From positions 910,808-965,308 of the forward strand of contig NZ_CP024636.1 in the NCBI RefSeq assembly GCF_009728735.1: 54,501 nucleotides of DNA, read 5' to 3'. Below the pieces are notes generated by a model. It worked only from the letters and a program-made list of their open reading frames with translations, was not told where the DNA came from and searched no databases. Below, piece after piece: positions 1-9,160 of the stretch; the first letter of the stretch is position 1; each line of letters opens with the position of its first letter. Origin of the DNA: Pantoea phytobeneficialis. Lineage in GTDB: Bacteria > Pseudomonadota > Gammaproteobacteria > Enterobacterales > Enterobacteriaceae. The position numbers and the translations under genes were made by a program.

Positions 1-71
1 GATAGGCCGGATGTGTAAGTGCAGCGATGCATTGAGCTAACCGGTACTAATGACCCGTGAGGCTTAACCTT
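1..71 (+). rRNA. 23S rRNA, 3' end (partial)
   Basis: The first 71 bases match the conserved last part of enterobacterial 23S rRNA, ending in GAGGCTTAACCTT, the usual mature 3' end. The rest of the gene lies upstream of the window. It is followed by 5S rRNA and tRNA-Asp, the order of the E. coli rrnH operon, which also precedes dkgB. The exact processed end is inferred from E. coli. Confidence 0.95.
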
Positions 72-174
72 ACAACGCCAGAGGCGTTTTGAGTTGAGAG
101 ACGCGAGAATTTTCAGCATTGTTCGAACGGATTGATTCGTATGGCCTGTGAGGGCGGTGCGGATAAACAGAATT

Positions 175-294
175 TGCCTGGCGGCTGTAGCGCGGTGGTC
201 CCACCTGACCCCATGCCGAACTCAGAAGTGAAACGCCGTAGCGCCGATGGTAGTGTGGGGTCTCCCCATGCGAGAGTAGGGAACTGCCAGGCAT
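175..294 (+). rRNA. rrf: 5S ribosomal RNA
   Basis: A 120-base stretch starting TGCCTGGCGG and ending CTGCCAGGCAT is nearly identical to E. coli 5S rRNA, and the two ends pair to form helix I. It lies about 100 bases after the 23S end and 72 bases before tRNA-Asp, as expected for co-transcribed rRNA operon RNAs. Confidence 0.97.
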
Positions 295-366
295 CAATTT
301 AAGGTATTTACCTGAAAAGGTAACACCGCTTATCAGCGAGACCCCGCTGGTAATGCAGTATTCGGT

Positions 367-443
367 GGTGCGGTAGTTCAGTCGGTTAGAATACCGGCCT
401 GTCACGCCGGGGGTCGCGGGTTCGAGTCCCGTCCGCACCGCCA
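367..443 (+). tRNA. aspU: tRNA-Asp (GTC), rRNA-operon copy
   Basis: A 77-base cloverleaf with acceptor arms GGTGCGG and CCGCACC, anticodon GTC, T loop GGTTCGAGTCC, discriminator G and encoded CCA at 441-443. It is the distal gene of the rRNA operon and is followed by a terminator. It is identical base for base to the tRNA at 8994-9070. The symbol follows E. coli synteny. Confidence 0.97.
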
Positions 444-454
444 CTCTCTTGATT

Positions 455-482
455 AGCCCTGACTGAAAAGTCAGGGCTTTTT
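455..482 (+). terminator. rRNA operon terminator
   Basis: A perfect 10-bp stem (AGCCCTGACT with AGTCAGGGCT), a GAAA loop and a T run just after the tRNA-Asp. It is a classic intrinsic terminator ending the rRNA operon. Confidence 0.9.
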
Positions 483-613
483 CATTTCTGTATTTCTTTA
501 GCGTATTATTGACTGAAACGCAAAATTCCTCTGCTTATAAGCGGATTTTTCAGCAATAAAGAAGCTGTCAAAATGCTCCCATCGAAAACATTTCATTCAA
601 CGATGAGGAAATC

Positions 614-1417
614 ATGACAATCCCTGCTTTTGGTTTAGGTACTTTCCGTCTGCAAGACGATGTTGTTATTCATTCGGTTAAAACCGCACTTGAGCTTGGC
701 TATCGAACAATCGATACCGCACAAATCTATGAAAATGAGGCTGCTGTAGGTCAGGCGATTGCCGAAAGTGGCGTTGCACGAGACGAGTTATTCGTGACCA
801 CCAAGATCTGGGTGGAAAATCTCTCTGTTGATAAATTGATCCCCAGCCTTAAAGAGAGCCTGGTGAAACTGCGCACCGACTATGTAGATCTTACCCTGAT
901 CCACTGGCCGTCGCCGGGAGCCAGCGTTTCGGTAAAAGAGAGCATGCAGGCACTGCTGGCCGCCAAAGAAGCGGGCCTGACTCGTCAAATCGGTATCTCC
1001 AACTTCCCGATTGCATTGATGAAAGAAGCAATTGAAGCGGTCGGTGTGGAAAATATTGCTACCAACCAGATTGAGCTTCATCCCTATTTGCAGAACGAGC
1101 AGGTGGTGAAGTTTGCCCGGGAGCAGGGGATTCACATCACCTCTTACATGACACTGGCCTATGGTGAAGCGCTGAAAGATGGAGTCATTCAGGCTATTGC
1201 ACAGAAGCACCGGGCAACCCCAGCGCAGGTAGTGCTGGCATGGGCAATGCAGTTGGGTTATGCCGTCATTCCGTCATCGACCAAACGCGACAACCTAGCC
1301 GGAAATCTGCAAGCTCAGGATTTACAGCTGGATTCTGATGATATGGATAAGATCCACGCCCTGGATCGTCGGCATCGTCTGGTTAGTCCGGATGGTTTGG
1401 CTCCGGCCTGGGATTAA
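614..1417 (+). CDS. dkgB: 2,5-diketo-D-gluconic acid reductase B (aldo/keto reductase)
   Basis: A 267-residue single-domain NADPH-dependent aldo/keto reductase, the same length as E. coli DkgB (YafB) and very similar throughout. The (beta/alpha)8 barrel tetrad is visible as Asp34, Tyr39, Lys64 and His97 (motif LIHWPSP). The nucleotide-binding segment IPSSTKRENL-type occurs near the C-terminus as [10 protein letters not shown]. Family members reduce 2,5-diketogluconate, methylglyoxal and beta-keto esters in the cytosol. The start follows a GAGGAA ribosome site. It is the first gene after the rRNA operon, as in E. coli. The physiological substrate here is not shown by the sequence. Confidence 0.95.
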   Translation: MTIPAFGLGTFRLQDDVVIHSVKTALELGYRTIDTAQIYENEAAVGQAIAESGVARDELFVTTKIWVENLSVDKLIPSLKESLVKLRTDYVDLTLIHWPSPGASVSVKESMQALLAAKEAGLTRQIGISNFPIALMKEAIEAVGVENIATNQIELHPYLQNEQVVKFAREQGIHITSYMTLAYGEALKDGVIQAIAQKHRATPAQVVLAWAMQLGYAVIPSSTKRDNLAGNLQAQDLQLDSDDMDKIHALDRRHRLVSPDGLAPAWD

Positions 1418-1426
1418 GCAAAAAAA

Positions 1427-2335
1427 TCAGTCCTGGCTTCGCCAGGGCTGGTTCTGCACCCAATCGCTGAGAAAATCAATAAATGCCCGTACTCGCTGAC
1501 TGACACCAAGATCACTGTAATAAACTGCGTTAAACGGCATTTCTACCGGCAAACGCTGATCCGCCAGCAACTCTACAAAGGTCCCATCGGCAATTTCTTG
1601 ATCAACCATATAGTCAGAAAGGCAGGCAATACCATTGTCGTTCAGGCAAAGTTGTTTGATTGTTTCCCCGCTGTTCGAAGACATTCCCGGATTAATATCA
1701 TAAAGTTCGCCATTTTCCTGCGCCACAGGCCAGCGATTCAACCGTAAAGGCTCAACGAAACCGAGACATTCATGGTGCGCTAAATCGGCCACAGAGCGTG
1801 GAGTACCATACTTCGCCAGGTACGCAGGGGTGGCGACCAGTTTGCGATAGCTGATAAATAATAAACGAGCGCGCAGGGTGGAGTCGGTCAGGGTTCCGGC
1901 GCGAATGGCCACATCGACTTTACGCTCGATAAGATTGATAAAGCTCTCCGAGGAAATCAACGAGAGAGTGACATCGGGATAGCGTGCGCGAAACGGTTTA
2001 ACCATCGGCAACAACAAATGCAGGATCACCGGCGTTGCGGCATCAATGCGCAGCACGCCACGCGGAGCTTGCTGTCTGTCTATCAACTCGCTCTCCGCTG
2101 TTGACATCTCCTGCATCAATTTTTGTATGCGACGAAAGTAGTGTTCACCTTCATGCGTGAGGGCGAGCTGGCGAGTGGTACGTGTCAATAACGCCACACC
2201 CAACTTAGTCTCCAGCTTTTTCACCGTCCGGCTGACCGCCGAGTTGGCCATATGTAATTGTTCAGCAGCACGGCTAAAGCTCCCGCTTTCCACTACCGCA
2301 ATAAACACTTTCAGCTCGTCTGATGATGCCTTCAT
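1427..2335 (-). CDS. yafC: LysR-family transcriptional regulator YafC
   Basis: A 302-residue LysR-type regulator. Residues about 1-60 form the winged helix-turn-helix ([20 protein letters not shown]), followed by a periplasmic-binding-like effector domain from about residue 90. Similarity to E. coli YafC runs end to end, and the gene lies in the same place, convergent with dkgB. The ATG has a GGAGGG site on the minus strand. It is divergent from an MFS efflux gene at 2435 with 99 bp between them, a common arrangement for a LysR regulator and its target. Regulation of that transporter is inferred; the effector is unknown. Confidence 0.92.
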   Translation of the reverse strand: MKASSDELKVFIAVVESGSFSRAAEQLHMANSAVSRTVKKLETKLGVALLTRTTRQLALTHEGEHYFRRIQKLMQEMSTAESELIDRQQAPRGVLRIDAATPVILHLLLPMVKPFRARYPDVTLSLISSESFINLIERKVDVAIRAGTLTDSTLRARLLFISYRKLVATPAYLAKYGTPRSVADLAHHECLGFVEPLRLNRWPVAQENGELYDINPGMSSNSGETIKQLCLNDNGIACLSDYMVDQEIADGTFVELLADQRLPVEMPFNAVYYSDLGVSQRVRAFIDFLSDWVQNQPWRSQD

Positions 2336-2434
2336 TATCCCTCCACAAGCAAAAGTCTATTGTTACTTTGCACCTTTTTGTTATTAAACCATAAGCGGAT
2401 ACTGGCGCCCATCAAAACTAATTGGGAGTCAATC

Positions 2435-3613
2435 ATGCCACTTGCACTCTGGGCGCTGACCATCAGCGCCTTTGCTATCGGAACCACTGAATTTGTCATC
2501 GTCGGGTTGATCCCGACCATCGCGCAACAACTTGCGATTACCCTGCCTTCAGCCGGGATGCTGGTATCTATCTACGCCCTTGGGGTAGCCATCGGTGCTC
2601 CGGTGCTAACGGCGTTGACCGGGAAATTACCGCGTAAACATTTGCTGATGGGGTTAATGGCGCTTTTCACCCTTGGCAATCTGGTAGCCTGGCAGGCACC
2701 GAACTATGAAACATTGGTGATTGCGCGACTGCTCACTGGTCTGGCACATGGTGTGTTCTTTTCGGTAGGGTCAACCATCGCGACCAGTTTGGTGAGTAAA
2801 GAGAAAGCGGCCAGCGCTATTGCGATTATGTTTGGCGGTTTGACAGTTGCCCTGGTAACGGGCGTGCCACTGGGAACGCTGATCGGGCAGCATTTTGGCT
2901 GGCGTGAGAGCTTCCTGGCGGTATCGATGTTGGGGGTTATTGCCCTGGTCGCCAGTATGCTGCTGGTTCCACGCCATATCGCTCAGCCGCCCGTTACTTC
3001 GTTACGACAGCAGGCCCGTGTGTTAACCAATCCACGTTTGTTGTTGATCTATGCCATCACTGCCCTCGGGTACGGTGGGGTGTTCACTGCTTTTACTTTT
3101 CTGGCACCGATGATGCAGTCACTGGCGGGTTTCTCACCTTCGGCTGTGAGCGTTATCTTACTGGGCTATGGCATCGCGGTGGCAATTGGCAATATCTGGG
3201 GTGGTAAGCTGGCGGATCGTCATGGCGCTGTGCCGGCTTTGACCCTCATTTTCGCCGCACTGACGGTACTGTTGGGCGTCTTTCAGGTGACGTCGAGTAT
3301 GCACTATCTGGCATTAGTGACCGTAGTGGTGATGGGTATTTTTGCTTTCGCCAACGTGCCGGGGTTGCAGGTTTATGTAGTGCAGAAGGCAGAACATTAC
3401 GCCCCTGGTGCGGTAGATGTCGCCTCGGGTTTAAATATTGCCGCTTTTAATATTGGCATTGCGCTGGGCTCTTCTGTGGGCGGTCATATCGTGCAGCAAT
3501 ATGGGTTAGCACAAACTCCCTGGGTCGGTGCAGTCATCGTCTTTATCGCTTTGTTACTGGTGCGTCTGAGCGGTGCGCTGGACAGGCCGCGCGCGGTGAT
3601 TGCCCTCGAATAA
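2435..3613 (+). CDS. MFS efflux transporter, DHA1 (SotB/YdhP/AraJ-like) type
   Basis: A 392-residue inner-membrane protein with about 12 hydrophobic helices. The N-terminus (GTTEFVIVGLIPTIA) is typical of the sugar-efflux and arabinose-efflux DHA1 group, and the motif GKLADR occurs in the second half. The ATG at 2435 is chosen because it has a GGGA site and begins the first helix; an ATG 75 bp upstream would add a non-hydrophobic extension. It is divergent from yafC and probably under its control. E. coli has no such gene here, so it is a local insertion. The substrate cannot be told. Confidence 0.85.
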   Translation: MPLALWALTISAFAIGTTEFVIVGLIPTIAQQLAITLPSAGMLVSIYALGVAIGAPVLTALTGKLPRKHLLMGLMALFTLGNLVAWQAPNYETLVIARLLTGLAHGVFFSVGSTIATSLVSKEKAASAIAIMFGGLTVALVTGVPLGTLIGQHFGWRESFLAVSMLGVIALVASMLLVPRHIAQPPVTSLRQQARVLTNPRLLLIYAITALGYGGVFTAFTFLAPMMQSLAGFSPSAVSVILLGYGIAVAIGNIWGGKLADRHGAVPALTLIFAALTVLLGVFQVTSSMHYLALVTVVVMGIFAFANVPGLQVYVVQKAEHYAPGAVDVASGLNIAAFNIGIALGSSVGGHIVQQYGLAQTPWVGAVIVFIALLLVRLSGALDRPRAVIALE

Positions 3614-3759
3614 TTCGCTTTCCAGCCCACGCTCAGGTGGGCTGATGCACTCAAATGCCGTTAAGGCCATTCCGACAATCAAGAACACCAATTGAAACCC
3701 CGCGCTAAAATCCCTATAACAGTCAGGTGAAGTATGTTTGTAACTAGCCAGGCGGGAAA

Positions 3760-4563
3760 GTGCGGAAAAAAACCTATGCAATGCGTTATGTAGCAGGACA
3801 GCCTGCTGAGCGGATCTTTCCGCCAGGGGCGATGCTACATGTTGGGCAAGCGTTACCGCCCGGCGCACCACTCACAGCCGACCCGACATTACGGGTATTG
3901 GTGTGGAACATCTTTAAACAGCAACGTGCAGACTGGATGTCAGTGCTGCAAGGCTTTGGCAAAGATGCTCATCTGGTGTTGCTACAGGAAGCGCAAACCA
4001 CCCCTGAATTGGTGAAGTTCGCCACCAGTAACTATCTGGCTGCTGACCAGGTACCTGCTTTTGTGCTGCCACAGCATCCCTCTGGGGTGATGACGCTGGC
4101 GTCGGCTCATCCGGTGTACTGCTGCCCATTGCGTGAGCGTGAGCCGTTATTACGGCTGGCAAAATCCGCGCTGGTGACCGCTTATCCGTTGCCCAATGGA
4201 GAAATGTTGATGGTGGTGAACATCCATGCCGTCAATTTCAGCCTGGGTATCGATGTCTACAGCAAACAGCTGGGGCCGATTGGGGAGCAAATCCAGTACC
4301 ATCGAGGGCCGGTGATTATGGCCGGGGATTTTAATGCCTGGAGTCGTCAGAGGATGAAGGCGTTGTTTCGCTTCGCTCAGGACATGGCTTTACATGAAGT
4401 GACGTTTACCGATGACCATCGGCGCAAAGCTTTTGGTCGACCGCTGGATTTTGTCTTCTACCGTGATATGAAGGTCAGTGAAGCCTCGGTATTGGTGACG
4501 CGTGCTTCTGACCATAACCCGTTGCTGGTTGAATTTAACTCCACCAGAACCACTCCGCGCTAA
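3760..4563 (+). CDS. yafD: Endonuclease/exonuclease/phosphatase family protein YafD
   Basis: 267 residues, similar to E. coli YafD over its full length. The EEP fold is visible: VWNIFKQQ near residue 50, LLQEAQ near 75, VNIHAVN, the GDFNAW motif and the terminal SDHNPL carrying the catalytic Asp-His. The exact substrate of this metal-dependent phosphoesterase is not established. The start is a GTG, chosen because [14 protein letters not shown] matches the E. coli N-terminus; an ATG seven codons later (3781) is the alternative. Translation ends just before a bidirectional terminator facing mltD. E. coli yafE, normally next, is absent. Confidence 0.9.
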   Translation: MRKKTYAMRYVAGQPAERIFPPGAMLHVGQALPPGAPLTADPTLRVLVWNIFKQQRADWMSVLQGFGKDAHLVLLQEAQTTPELVKFATSNYLAADQVPAFVLPQHPSGVMTLASAHPVYCCPLREREPLLRLAKSALVTAYPLPNGEMLMVVNIHAVNFSLGIDVYSKQLGPIGEQIQYHRGPVIMAGDFNAWSRQRMKALFRFAQDMALHEVTFTDDHRRKAFGRPLDFVFYRDMKVSEASVLVTRASDHNPLLVEFNSTRTTPR

Positions 4564-4603
4564 ACTGCCACGTACAGCAGATTTTGCTCACCCGCATAAA
4601 AAG

Positions 4604-4631
4604 AAAAAGGCTGACATTTGTCAGCCTTTTC
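4604..4631. terminator. Bidirectional terminator between yafD and mltD
   Basis: An inverted repeat AAAAGGCTGACA / TGTCAGCCTTTT with a two-base loop and A/T tracts on both sides. It can terminate yafD on the plus strand and mltD on the minus strand. Confidence 0.85.
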
Positions 4632-4637
4632 GCGACA

Positions 4638-6020
4638 TTAGGTGTCTGGCGTTGCGCTATTATGAACAAACAGCGTGAGGTTATCACCCGGCTGAATGCT
4701 CTTCGCATCACTTAATACACTGTTCCAGCGCATAACGTCCTGAATATTGACTCCATGACGTCGCGCGATACTGGCAAGAGAATCACCCTTACGAACACGA
4801 TAGGTGATGCTGTTGCCGTTATCGGCCAGCTGCGAACCTTTATCGCCGATGGTCAGTTTCTGACCGATGCGAACTGAGGCACCGCGCAGGTTATTCTGCT
4901 GCTTCAGTGTATTAATGCTCACGCCGAGCTTGCTGGCAATGCCAGACAAGGTGTCGCCTTTGCGAACCGTGTAGCTGCTTCCCACATCACTGGCTTTTGC
5001 CAGTTGAGAAGGCTGCACGGCGGCAATATCACCAGATGCCAGTGAATTGCGCAGCTGAGCAACGTTGGACTTAGGCACCATAATGTAGTGCGGTCCATTC
5101 GGCGCTGTGCTGCCGTGTTTATAGCCAGCATTGAAGCTTTTCAGCTTACTTAACGACATGCCAGCCATATCTGCGGCTTGCGTCAGCTCAATTTGTTGAC
5201 CCACTTCAACACGAGCCAGTGCTCGGCTCTCGTTCGGGGTCGGCAATTTGATGCCGTAGCGCTTGTTGTTCTTGAGAATATCGCTCAAGGCCAACATTTT
5301 AGGAACATAAACCGCGGTTTCGCGGGGCAGCGACAAACTCCAGAAATCGGTCGGCTTACCGCGCGCCTTATTCTGTTTTATCGCTTTCAACACACGTCCT
5401 TCACCACTGTTATAAGCGGCAACGGTCAGTAACCAGTCACCGTCAAACATGGTGTTGAGACGCTGCATCATATCCAGCGCAACCTTGGTAGACGCCACCA
5501 CATCCCGGCGACCGTCATACCATTGGTTCTGTTTCAAACCATAGTTTTTGCCCGTTGTTGCAACAATCTGCCAAATGCCAGCGGCATTCGCAGAAGATGT
5601 TGCATGTGGGTCAAAAGCGCTCTCCACTATGGGTAGCAGTACCAGTTCCATCGGCATCTTACGTTTCTGTATCTGCTCGACTATCCAGTACATGTACGGC
5701 TCTGCCCGTAATGTTACATCGTGGAGATAGCTCTTATTTTTTAAGTACTTTGTTTTTTGTTCGCGGATCCGGGAGTTATCCGGAATCCCCATCTTCAACT
5801 CGTCACTAATGTGATTCCAGAGATCAGTGTCTTCTGCGAGGCTTGTTCCATCATCTTGCCAGCGCGGCGACAACAAGCGATCTCCGTACTTTCCATTTTC
5901 ACCTTGACCAGCTGAAGACAGGCTCTGAGCATGCTGTTGCGGGATAGTGGCGTCATTCCTTGATGCCTGACAACCTCCCACCAGCAAGACAGAGGCGATT
6001 AATATCGCTTTTGCCTTCAT
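4638..6020 (-). CDS. mltD: Membrane-bound lytic murein transglycosylase D
   Basis: A 460-residue lipoprotein (E. coli MltD is 452). The start at 6020 gives MKAKAILIASVLLVGGC, a signal with lipobox and Cys18; a longer upstream frame lacks a signal and is rejected. The SLT domain lies at about residues 100-250, with catalytic Glu133 in IVESAFDPHA and the GIWQI and AAYNSGEGRV motifs. Two LysM peptidoglycan-binding repeats follow at about 345-390 and 400-450. The enzyme cleaves glycan strands to 1,6-anhydroMurNAc products from the outer membrane. It is followed by a terminator and preceded by gloB on the same strand. Confidence 0.95.
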   Translation of the reverse strand: MKAKAILIASVLLVGGCQASRNDATIPQQHAQSLSSAGQGENGKYGDRLLSPRWQDDGTSLAEDTDLWNHISDELKMGIPDNSRIREQKTKYLKNKSYLHDVTLRAEPYMYWIVEQIQKRKMPMELVLLPIVESAFDPHATSSANAAGIWQIVATTGKNYGLKQNQWYDGRRDVVASTKVALDMMQRLNTMFDGDWLLTVAAYNSGEGRVLKAIKQNKARGKPTDFWSLSLPRETAVYVPKMLALSDILKNNKRYGIKLPTPNESRALARVEVGQQIELTQAADMAGMSLSKLKSFNAGYKHGSTAPNGPHYIMVPKSNVAQLRNSLASGDIAAVQPSQLAKASDVGSSYTVRKGDTLSGIASKLGVSINTLKQQNNLRGASVRIGQKLTIGDKGSQLADNGNSITYRVRKGDSLASIARRHGVNIQDVMRWNSVLSDAKSIQPGDNLTLFVHNSATPDT

Positions 6021-6091
6021 GTGTGTGTCAATAGTTCGCTTAAAAGACGAGCAATCATACTTGACGGTCTGACACAACACAACCACAAATA

Positions 6092-6847
6092 TCAAAAACG
6101 ATCTTTCTTCTCGCGTAGATCTGCAAAAGTTTGCCATAGTGGCGCAGTTGTAAAATTACCGCCTAAAGCCTTTTGTAAATCAGCATCTTGCGTGCGAAGA
6201 AATAAATTTATTTCACGCTCTAAAGCCAAATTTGTTGGCAAAGTAATGCGATTTTCTGCTCGTAAGTCCTTAATTTGCTGGAACCTTGCTAAAATTTTCG
6301 GGTCATGGGGCAGAATAGCCGCAGCAAACTTCATATTGGATAAAGTGTACTCATGTGCACAGCAAATCAGAGTGTCGCCAGGTAGCTGGTTAAGCTTTTG
6401 AAATGACTCAAACATTTGTTGTGCGGTGCCTTCAAATAATCGGCCGCAGCCACCGGAAAACATCGTGTCACCACAGAAAAGATAAGGCGAGCTGTAATAT
6501 GAGATATGTCCTAAAGTGTGGCCGGGGGTAGCGATGACACGGAAATTTATCCCCAACAGGGTAAATTCATCCCCATCGCCAACAATGCGGGTTGCACCTT
6601 TATCCGCAGTTTCTTGTGGACCGAAAACCTCCAGTTCAGGAAACTGCTGCAACAGTTCAGCGACACCACCGACATGATCGTGATGATGGTGTGTCAGTAA
6701 AATTGCCACCGGCTGCCAGCGATGAACACGGATTTTATCCAGCACGGGCTGTGCTTCGCCGGGATCGACAATCAGGCAGTGATTGTGTTCATCGGTCAGT
6801 GTCCAGATGTAGTTATCCTGCAACGCGGGAATACTGGTAAGATTCAT
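6092..6847 (-). CDS. gloB: Hydroxyacylglutathione hydrolase (glyoxalase II)
   Basis: A 251-residue metallo-beta-lactamase-fold enzyme. The dinuclear zinc motif THHHHDH lies at residues 52-58, with further ligands in [18 protein letters not shown] and CAHEYTLSN. It hydrolyses S-lactoylglutathione to D-lactate and glutathione, completing cytosolic methylglyoxal detoxification. The ATG at 6847 is preferred over the in-frame GTG two codons upstream because GAGAGG lies five bases before it and the length then matches E. coli. It is divergent from yafS. Confidence 0.96.
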   Translation of the reverse strand: MNLTSIPALQDNYIWTLTDEHNHCLIVDPGEAQPVLDKIRVHRWQPVAILLTHHHHDHVGGVAELLQQFPELEVFGPQETADKGATRIVGDGDEFTLLGINFRVIATPGHTLGHISYYSSPYLFCGDTMFSGGCGRLFEGTAQQMFESFQKLNQLPGDTLICCAHEYTLSNMKFAAAILPHDPKILARFQQIKDLRAENRITLPTNLALEREINLFLRTQDADLQKALGGNFTTAPLWQTFADLREKKDRF

Positions 6848-6887
6848 AAACACCTCTCAGGCCGTAGAAAAAGGAAGATGGTAAAGC

Positions 6888-7622
6888 ATGAAGCCGGCTA
6901 AAACACGCCAAATCCTGACTGCGCCACGCTCCTGGCGCGACATGCCCTGGGGCGATTATTTTCGCGACGCCTTAACCCAGCAACTGCAACCTTACCTCGG
7001 GAAGCTGTATGGCTTTCATATGCTTAAAATTGGCAATTTAAGCGCAGAAATCAATACCAGCCACTGCCCCATTTCGCATCAGGTGAATGTTGGGGAGCAG
7101 GGTGACGAGTTGCAGGTGATTGCCCGCGCGACCCAACTGCCGTTCGAATCCAAATCGATTGATGCCTGCCTGTTAGCTCACACCTTGTCCTGGAGCCAGG
7201 ATCCGCATCGCGTGCTGCGTGAGGTTGATCGAGTGCTGATTGACGATGGCTGGATGATTATCAGCGGCTTTAATCCGTTTAGCCTGCTGGGTATCAGCAA
7301 AGGCATTCCGGGTCTGCATAGCCGAGCCCCGTGGAGCGGTCGGATGTTTAGCCAGATGCGTCTGCTGGACTGGTTGCATCTGCTGAACTATGAAGTGGTT
7401 TATCGTACTCGCTTCCAGGTGGTGCCGTGGCACCGGCAGGGCGGTAAAGTGATCAGCGCGCATCTGCCGGCATTGGGCTGTCTGAATGTGGTGGTGGCGC
7501 GTAAACGAACCTTCCCGTTAACGCCCACCAAAGTGAAAAAAAGCCTGAGTAAAACGCAACTGCGGCAGACGGTTAACGCGACGCGCCAGTTCCGCAACAT
7601 GAAGGATCAGGATTCCGGCTGA
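6888..7622 (+). CDS. yafS: SAM-dependent methyltransferase-like protein YafS
   Basis: 244 residues with class I methyltransferase features: [15 protein letters not shown] near residue 95 and the segment [15 protein letters not shown]. Similar to E. coli YafS (240 aa) and in the same place, divergent from gloB and convergent with rnhA. A glycine-rich SAM motif is not obvious, so activity is uncertain. The 3' end overlaps rnhA by 16 bp on the opposite strand. The substrate is unknown. Confidence 0.88.
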   Translation: MKPAKTRQILTAPRSWRDMPWGDYFRDALTQQLQPYLGKLYGFHMLKIGNLSAEINTSHCPISHQVNVGEQGDELQVIARATQLPFESKSIDACLLAHTLSWSQDPHRVLREVDRVLIDDGWMIISGFNPFSLLGISKGIPGLHSRAPWSGRMFSQMRLLDWLHLLNYEVVYRTRFQVVPWHRQGGKVISAHLPALGCLNVVVARKRTFPLTPTKVKKSLSKTQLRQTVNATRQFRNMKDQDSG

Positions 7623-8074
7623 TAACCGACATCATCCTGGGTCGGCTGGCTGGCGGCGCTGCGCGCCAGCTCATCGCAGCGTTCGTTTTCCGGGTGACCG
7701 GCATGGCCCTTCACCCATTCCCACGAGATTTGATGCGAGCTCAGCGCCAGATCGAGCCGTTGCCACAGATCGACATTCTTCACCGGTTTTTTCTCAGCGG
7801 TTTTCCAGCCGCGTTTCTTCCAGTTATGAATCCAGCTGGTAATACCCTGGCGTACATATTGGCTGTCGGTGCTGATCACCACTTCACACGGCTGCGTCAG
7901 CGCTTCCAGCGCGACAATCGCCGCCATCAGTTCCATACGATTATTGGTGGTGAGGCGGTAACCGGCACTGAAGGTTTTCTCATGCTGGCGATAACGCAGA
8001 ATGGCACCATAGCCACCGGGGCCGGGATTGCCGAGACAGGATCCATCGGTGAATATTTCTACCTGTTTACGCAT
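7607..8074 (-). CDS. rnhA: Ribonuclease HI
   Basis: 155 residues, exactly the E. coli length, nearly identical through the core. Catalytic residues Asp10 (FTDGSC), Glu48 (NRMELMA), Asp70 (STDSQY) and Asp134 (NERCDELA), plus His124 (KGHAGHPEN), are all present. It degrades the RNA strand of RNA-DNA hybrids. It is divergent from dnaQ with 53 bp between starts, the enterobacterial arrangement of overlapping promoters. Confidence 0.98.
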   Translation of the reverse strand: MRKQVEIFTDGSCLGNPGPGGYGAILRYRQHEKTFSAGYRLTTNNRMELMAAIVALEALTQPCEVVISTDSQYVRQGITSWIHNWKKRGWKTAEKKPVKNVDLWQRLDLALSSHQISWEWVKGHAGHPENERCDELARSAASQPTQDDVGYQPES

Positions 8075-8127
8075 CTCTGGTAGACTTCCTTACTGACAAA
8101 ACACCAAGTCTGACATAAACGAGTCCT

Positions 8128-8859
8128 ATGAGCACTGCAAATAACCGCCAGATCGTCCTCGATACCGAAACCACCGGCATGAACATGATCGGTGTGCACT
8201 ATGAAGGACATCGCATCATTGAAATCGGTGCGGTTGAGGTGATCAACCGCCGCCTGACCGGTAATAACTTTCACATTTACCTCAAGCCAGATCGTCTGGT
8301 GGACCCGGAAGCCTTTGGCGTTCATGGTATTGCCGATGAATTTCTGGCGGATAAGCCGAGCTTTAGCGACATTGCCGCGGAGTTTCTTGAGTATATCCGC
8401 GGTGCGGAGTTGGTGATCCATAACGCATCGTTCGATATCGGCTTTATGGATTACGAGTTTGCCATGTTGCAGCGCGACATCGGCAAAACCGAGACGTTCT
8501 GCCAAATTACTGACAGCCTGGCGATGGCGCGCAAGATGTTCCCCGGCAAGCGTAACAGCCTTGATGCGCTCTGTAGCCGTCTGGAAATTGATAACAGCAA
8601 ACGAACGCTGCACGGCGCATTACTCGATGCCGAAATTCTCGCCGAGGTGTTCCTGACCATGACGGGTGGCCAGACATCGTTGGCTTTTTCCCACGAGAGC
8701 GAGCAGAGCAGCCAGGTGGATGGCGAAAATATTCAGCGCATTGTTCGCCCGGCGTCGGGTCTGCGCGTCGTCAGCGCCAGCGATGAAGAGTGCCTGGCAC
8801 ATGAAAGCCGTTTAGATCTGGTGATGAAGAAGGGCGGTAGCTGCCTGTGGCGTGCCTGA
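8128..8859 (+). CDS. dnaQ: DNA polymerase III epsilon subunit, proofreading exonuclease
   Basis: 243 residues, same length as E. coli DnaQ. The DEDDh exonuclease motifs are intact: Asp12-Thr-Glu14, the NASFDIGF segment with the third Asp, and HGALLDAEILAEV with the catalytic His and Asp. The C-terminal tail ending GGSCLWRA, which binds the alpha subunit, is conserved. It is the 3'-5' proofreader of the replicative polymerase. It lies divergent from rnhA and is followed by a second tRNA-Asp, as E. coli dnaQ is followed by aspV. Confidence 0.98.
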   Translation: MSTANNRQIVLDTETTGMNMIGVHYEGHRIIEIGAVEVINRRLTGNNFHIYLKPDRLVDPEAFGVHGIADEFLADKPSFSDIAAEFLEYIRGAELVIHNASFDIGFMDYEFAMLQRDIGKTETFCQITDSLAMARKMFPGKRNSLDALCSRLEIDNSKRTLHGALLDAEILAEVFLTMTGGQTSLAFSHESEQSSQVDGENIQRIVRPASGLRVVSASDEECLAHESRLDLVMKKGGSCLWRA

Positions 8860-8993
8860 AATGGCTGATTTTGCGTGGAAAAGCAACGTTAAGCTGAAAA
8901 AAACAGCAAACGAAACAAACCCACAGAAAAAGCGTTGACGGCAGATCGCCGTGCCATTAATATGCGCCTCGTTCCCGACGGGGAACACAGCGC

Positions 8994-9070
8994 GGTGCGG
9001 TAGTTCAGTCGGTTAGAATACCGGCCTGTCACGCCGGGGGTCGCGGGTTCGAGTCCCGTCCGCACCGCCA
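8994..9070 (+). tRNA. aspV: tRNA-Asp (GTC), second copy
   Basis: 77 bases identical to the copy at 367-443, including the encoded CCA. It stands alone between dnaQ and its own terminator, as E. coli aspV does. All genes from here to 24209 are absent from this place in E. coli, so this tRNA marks the left edge of the accessory block. No duplicated tRNA end was seen at the other side. Confidence 0.97.
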
Positions 9071-9082
9071 ATCTATTTAAAG

Positions 9083-9111
9083 AAGCCGATTCAGTAATGA
9101 ATCGGCTTTTT
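9083..9111 (+). terminator. Terminator of tRNA-Asp
   Basis: Perfect 10-bp stem AAGCCGATTC / GAATCGGCTT, a six-base loop and a T run, directly after the tRNA. Confidence 0.9.
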
Positions 9112-9133
9112 GCTTTTTCGGATTCGACAATCA

Positions 9134-9156
9134 AACGGCGCGATTATCGCGCCGTT
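9134..9156 (-). terminator. Hairpin after the NCS1 permease gene
   Basis: A perfect 10-bp GC-rich inverted repeat (AACGGCGCGA / TCGCGCCGTT) with a 3-base loop, five bases past the permease stop on the minus strand. The following T tract is weak (TTTGATT), so it may be a terminator or an RNA-stabilising hairpin. Confidence 0.6.
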
Positions 9157-9160
9157 CGGT

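Noticed and set aside
70..444. 124-codon minus-strand frame across 5S rRNA and tRNA-Asp
   Set aside because: It lies wholly over RNA genes. A similar frame recurs over the second tRNA-Asp (8889-9134) because the tRNAs are identical.
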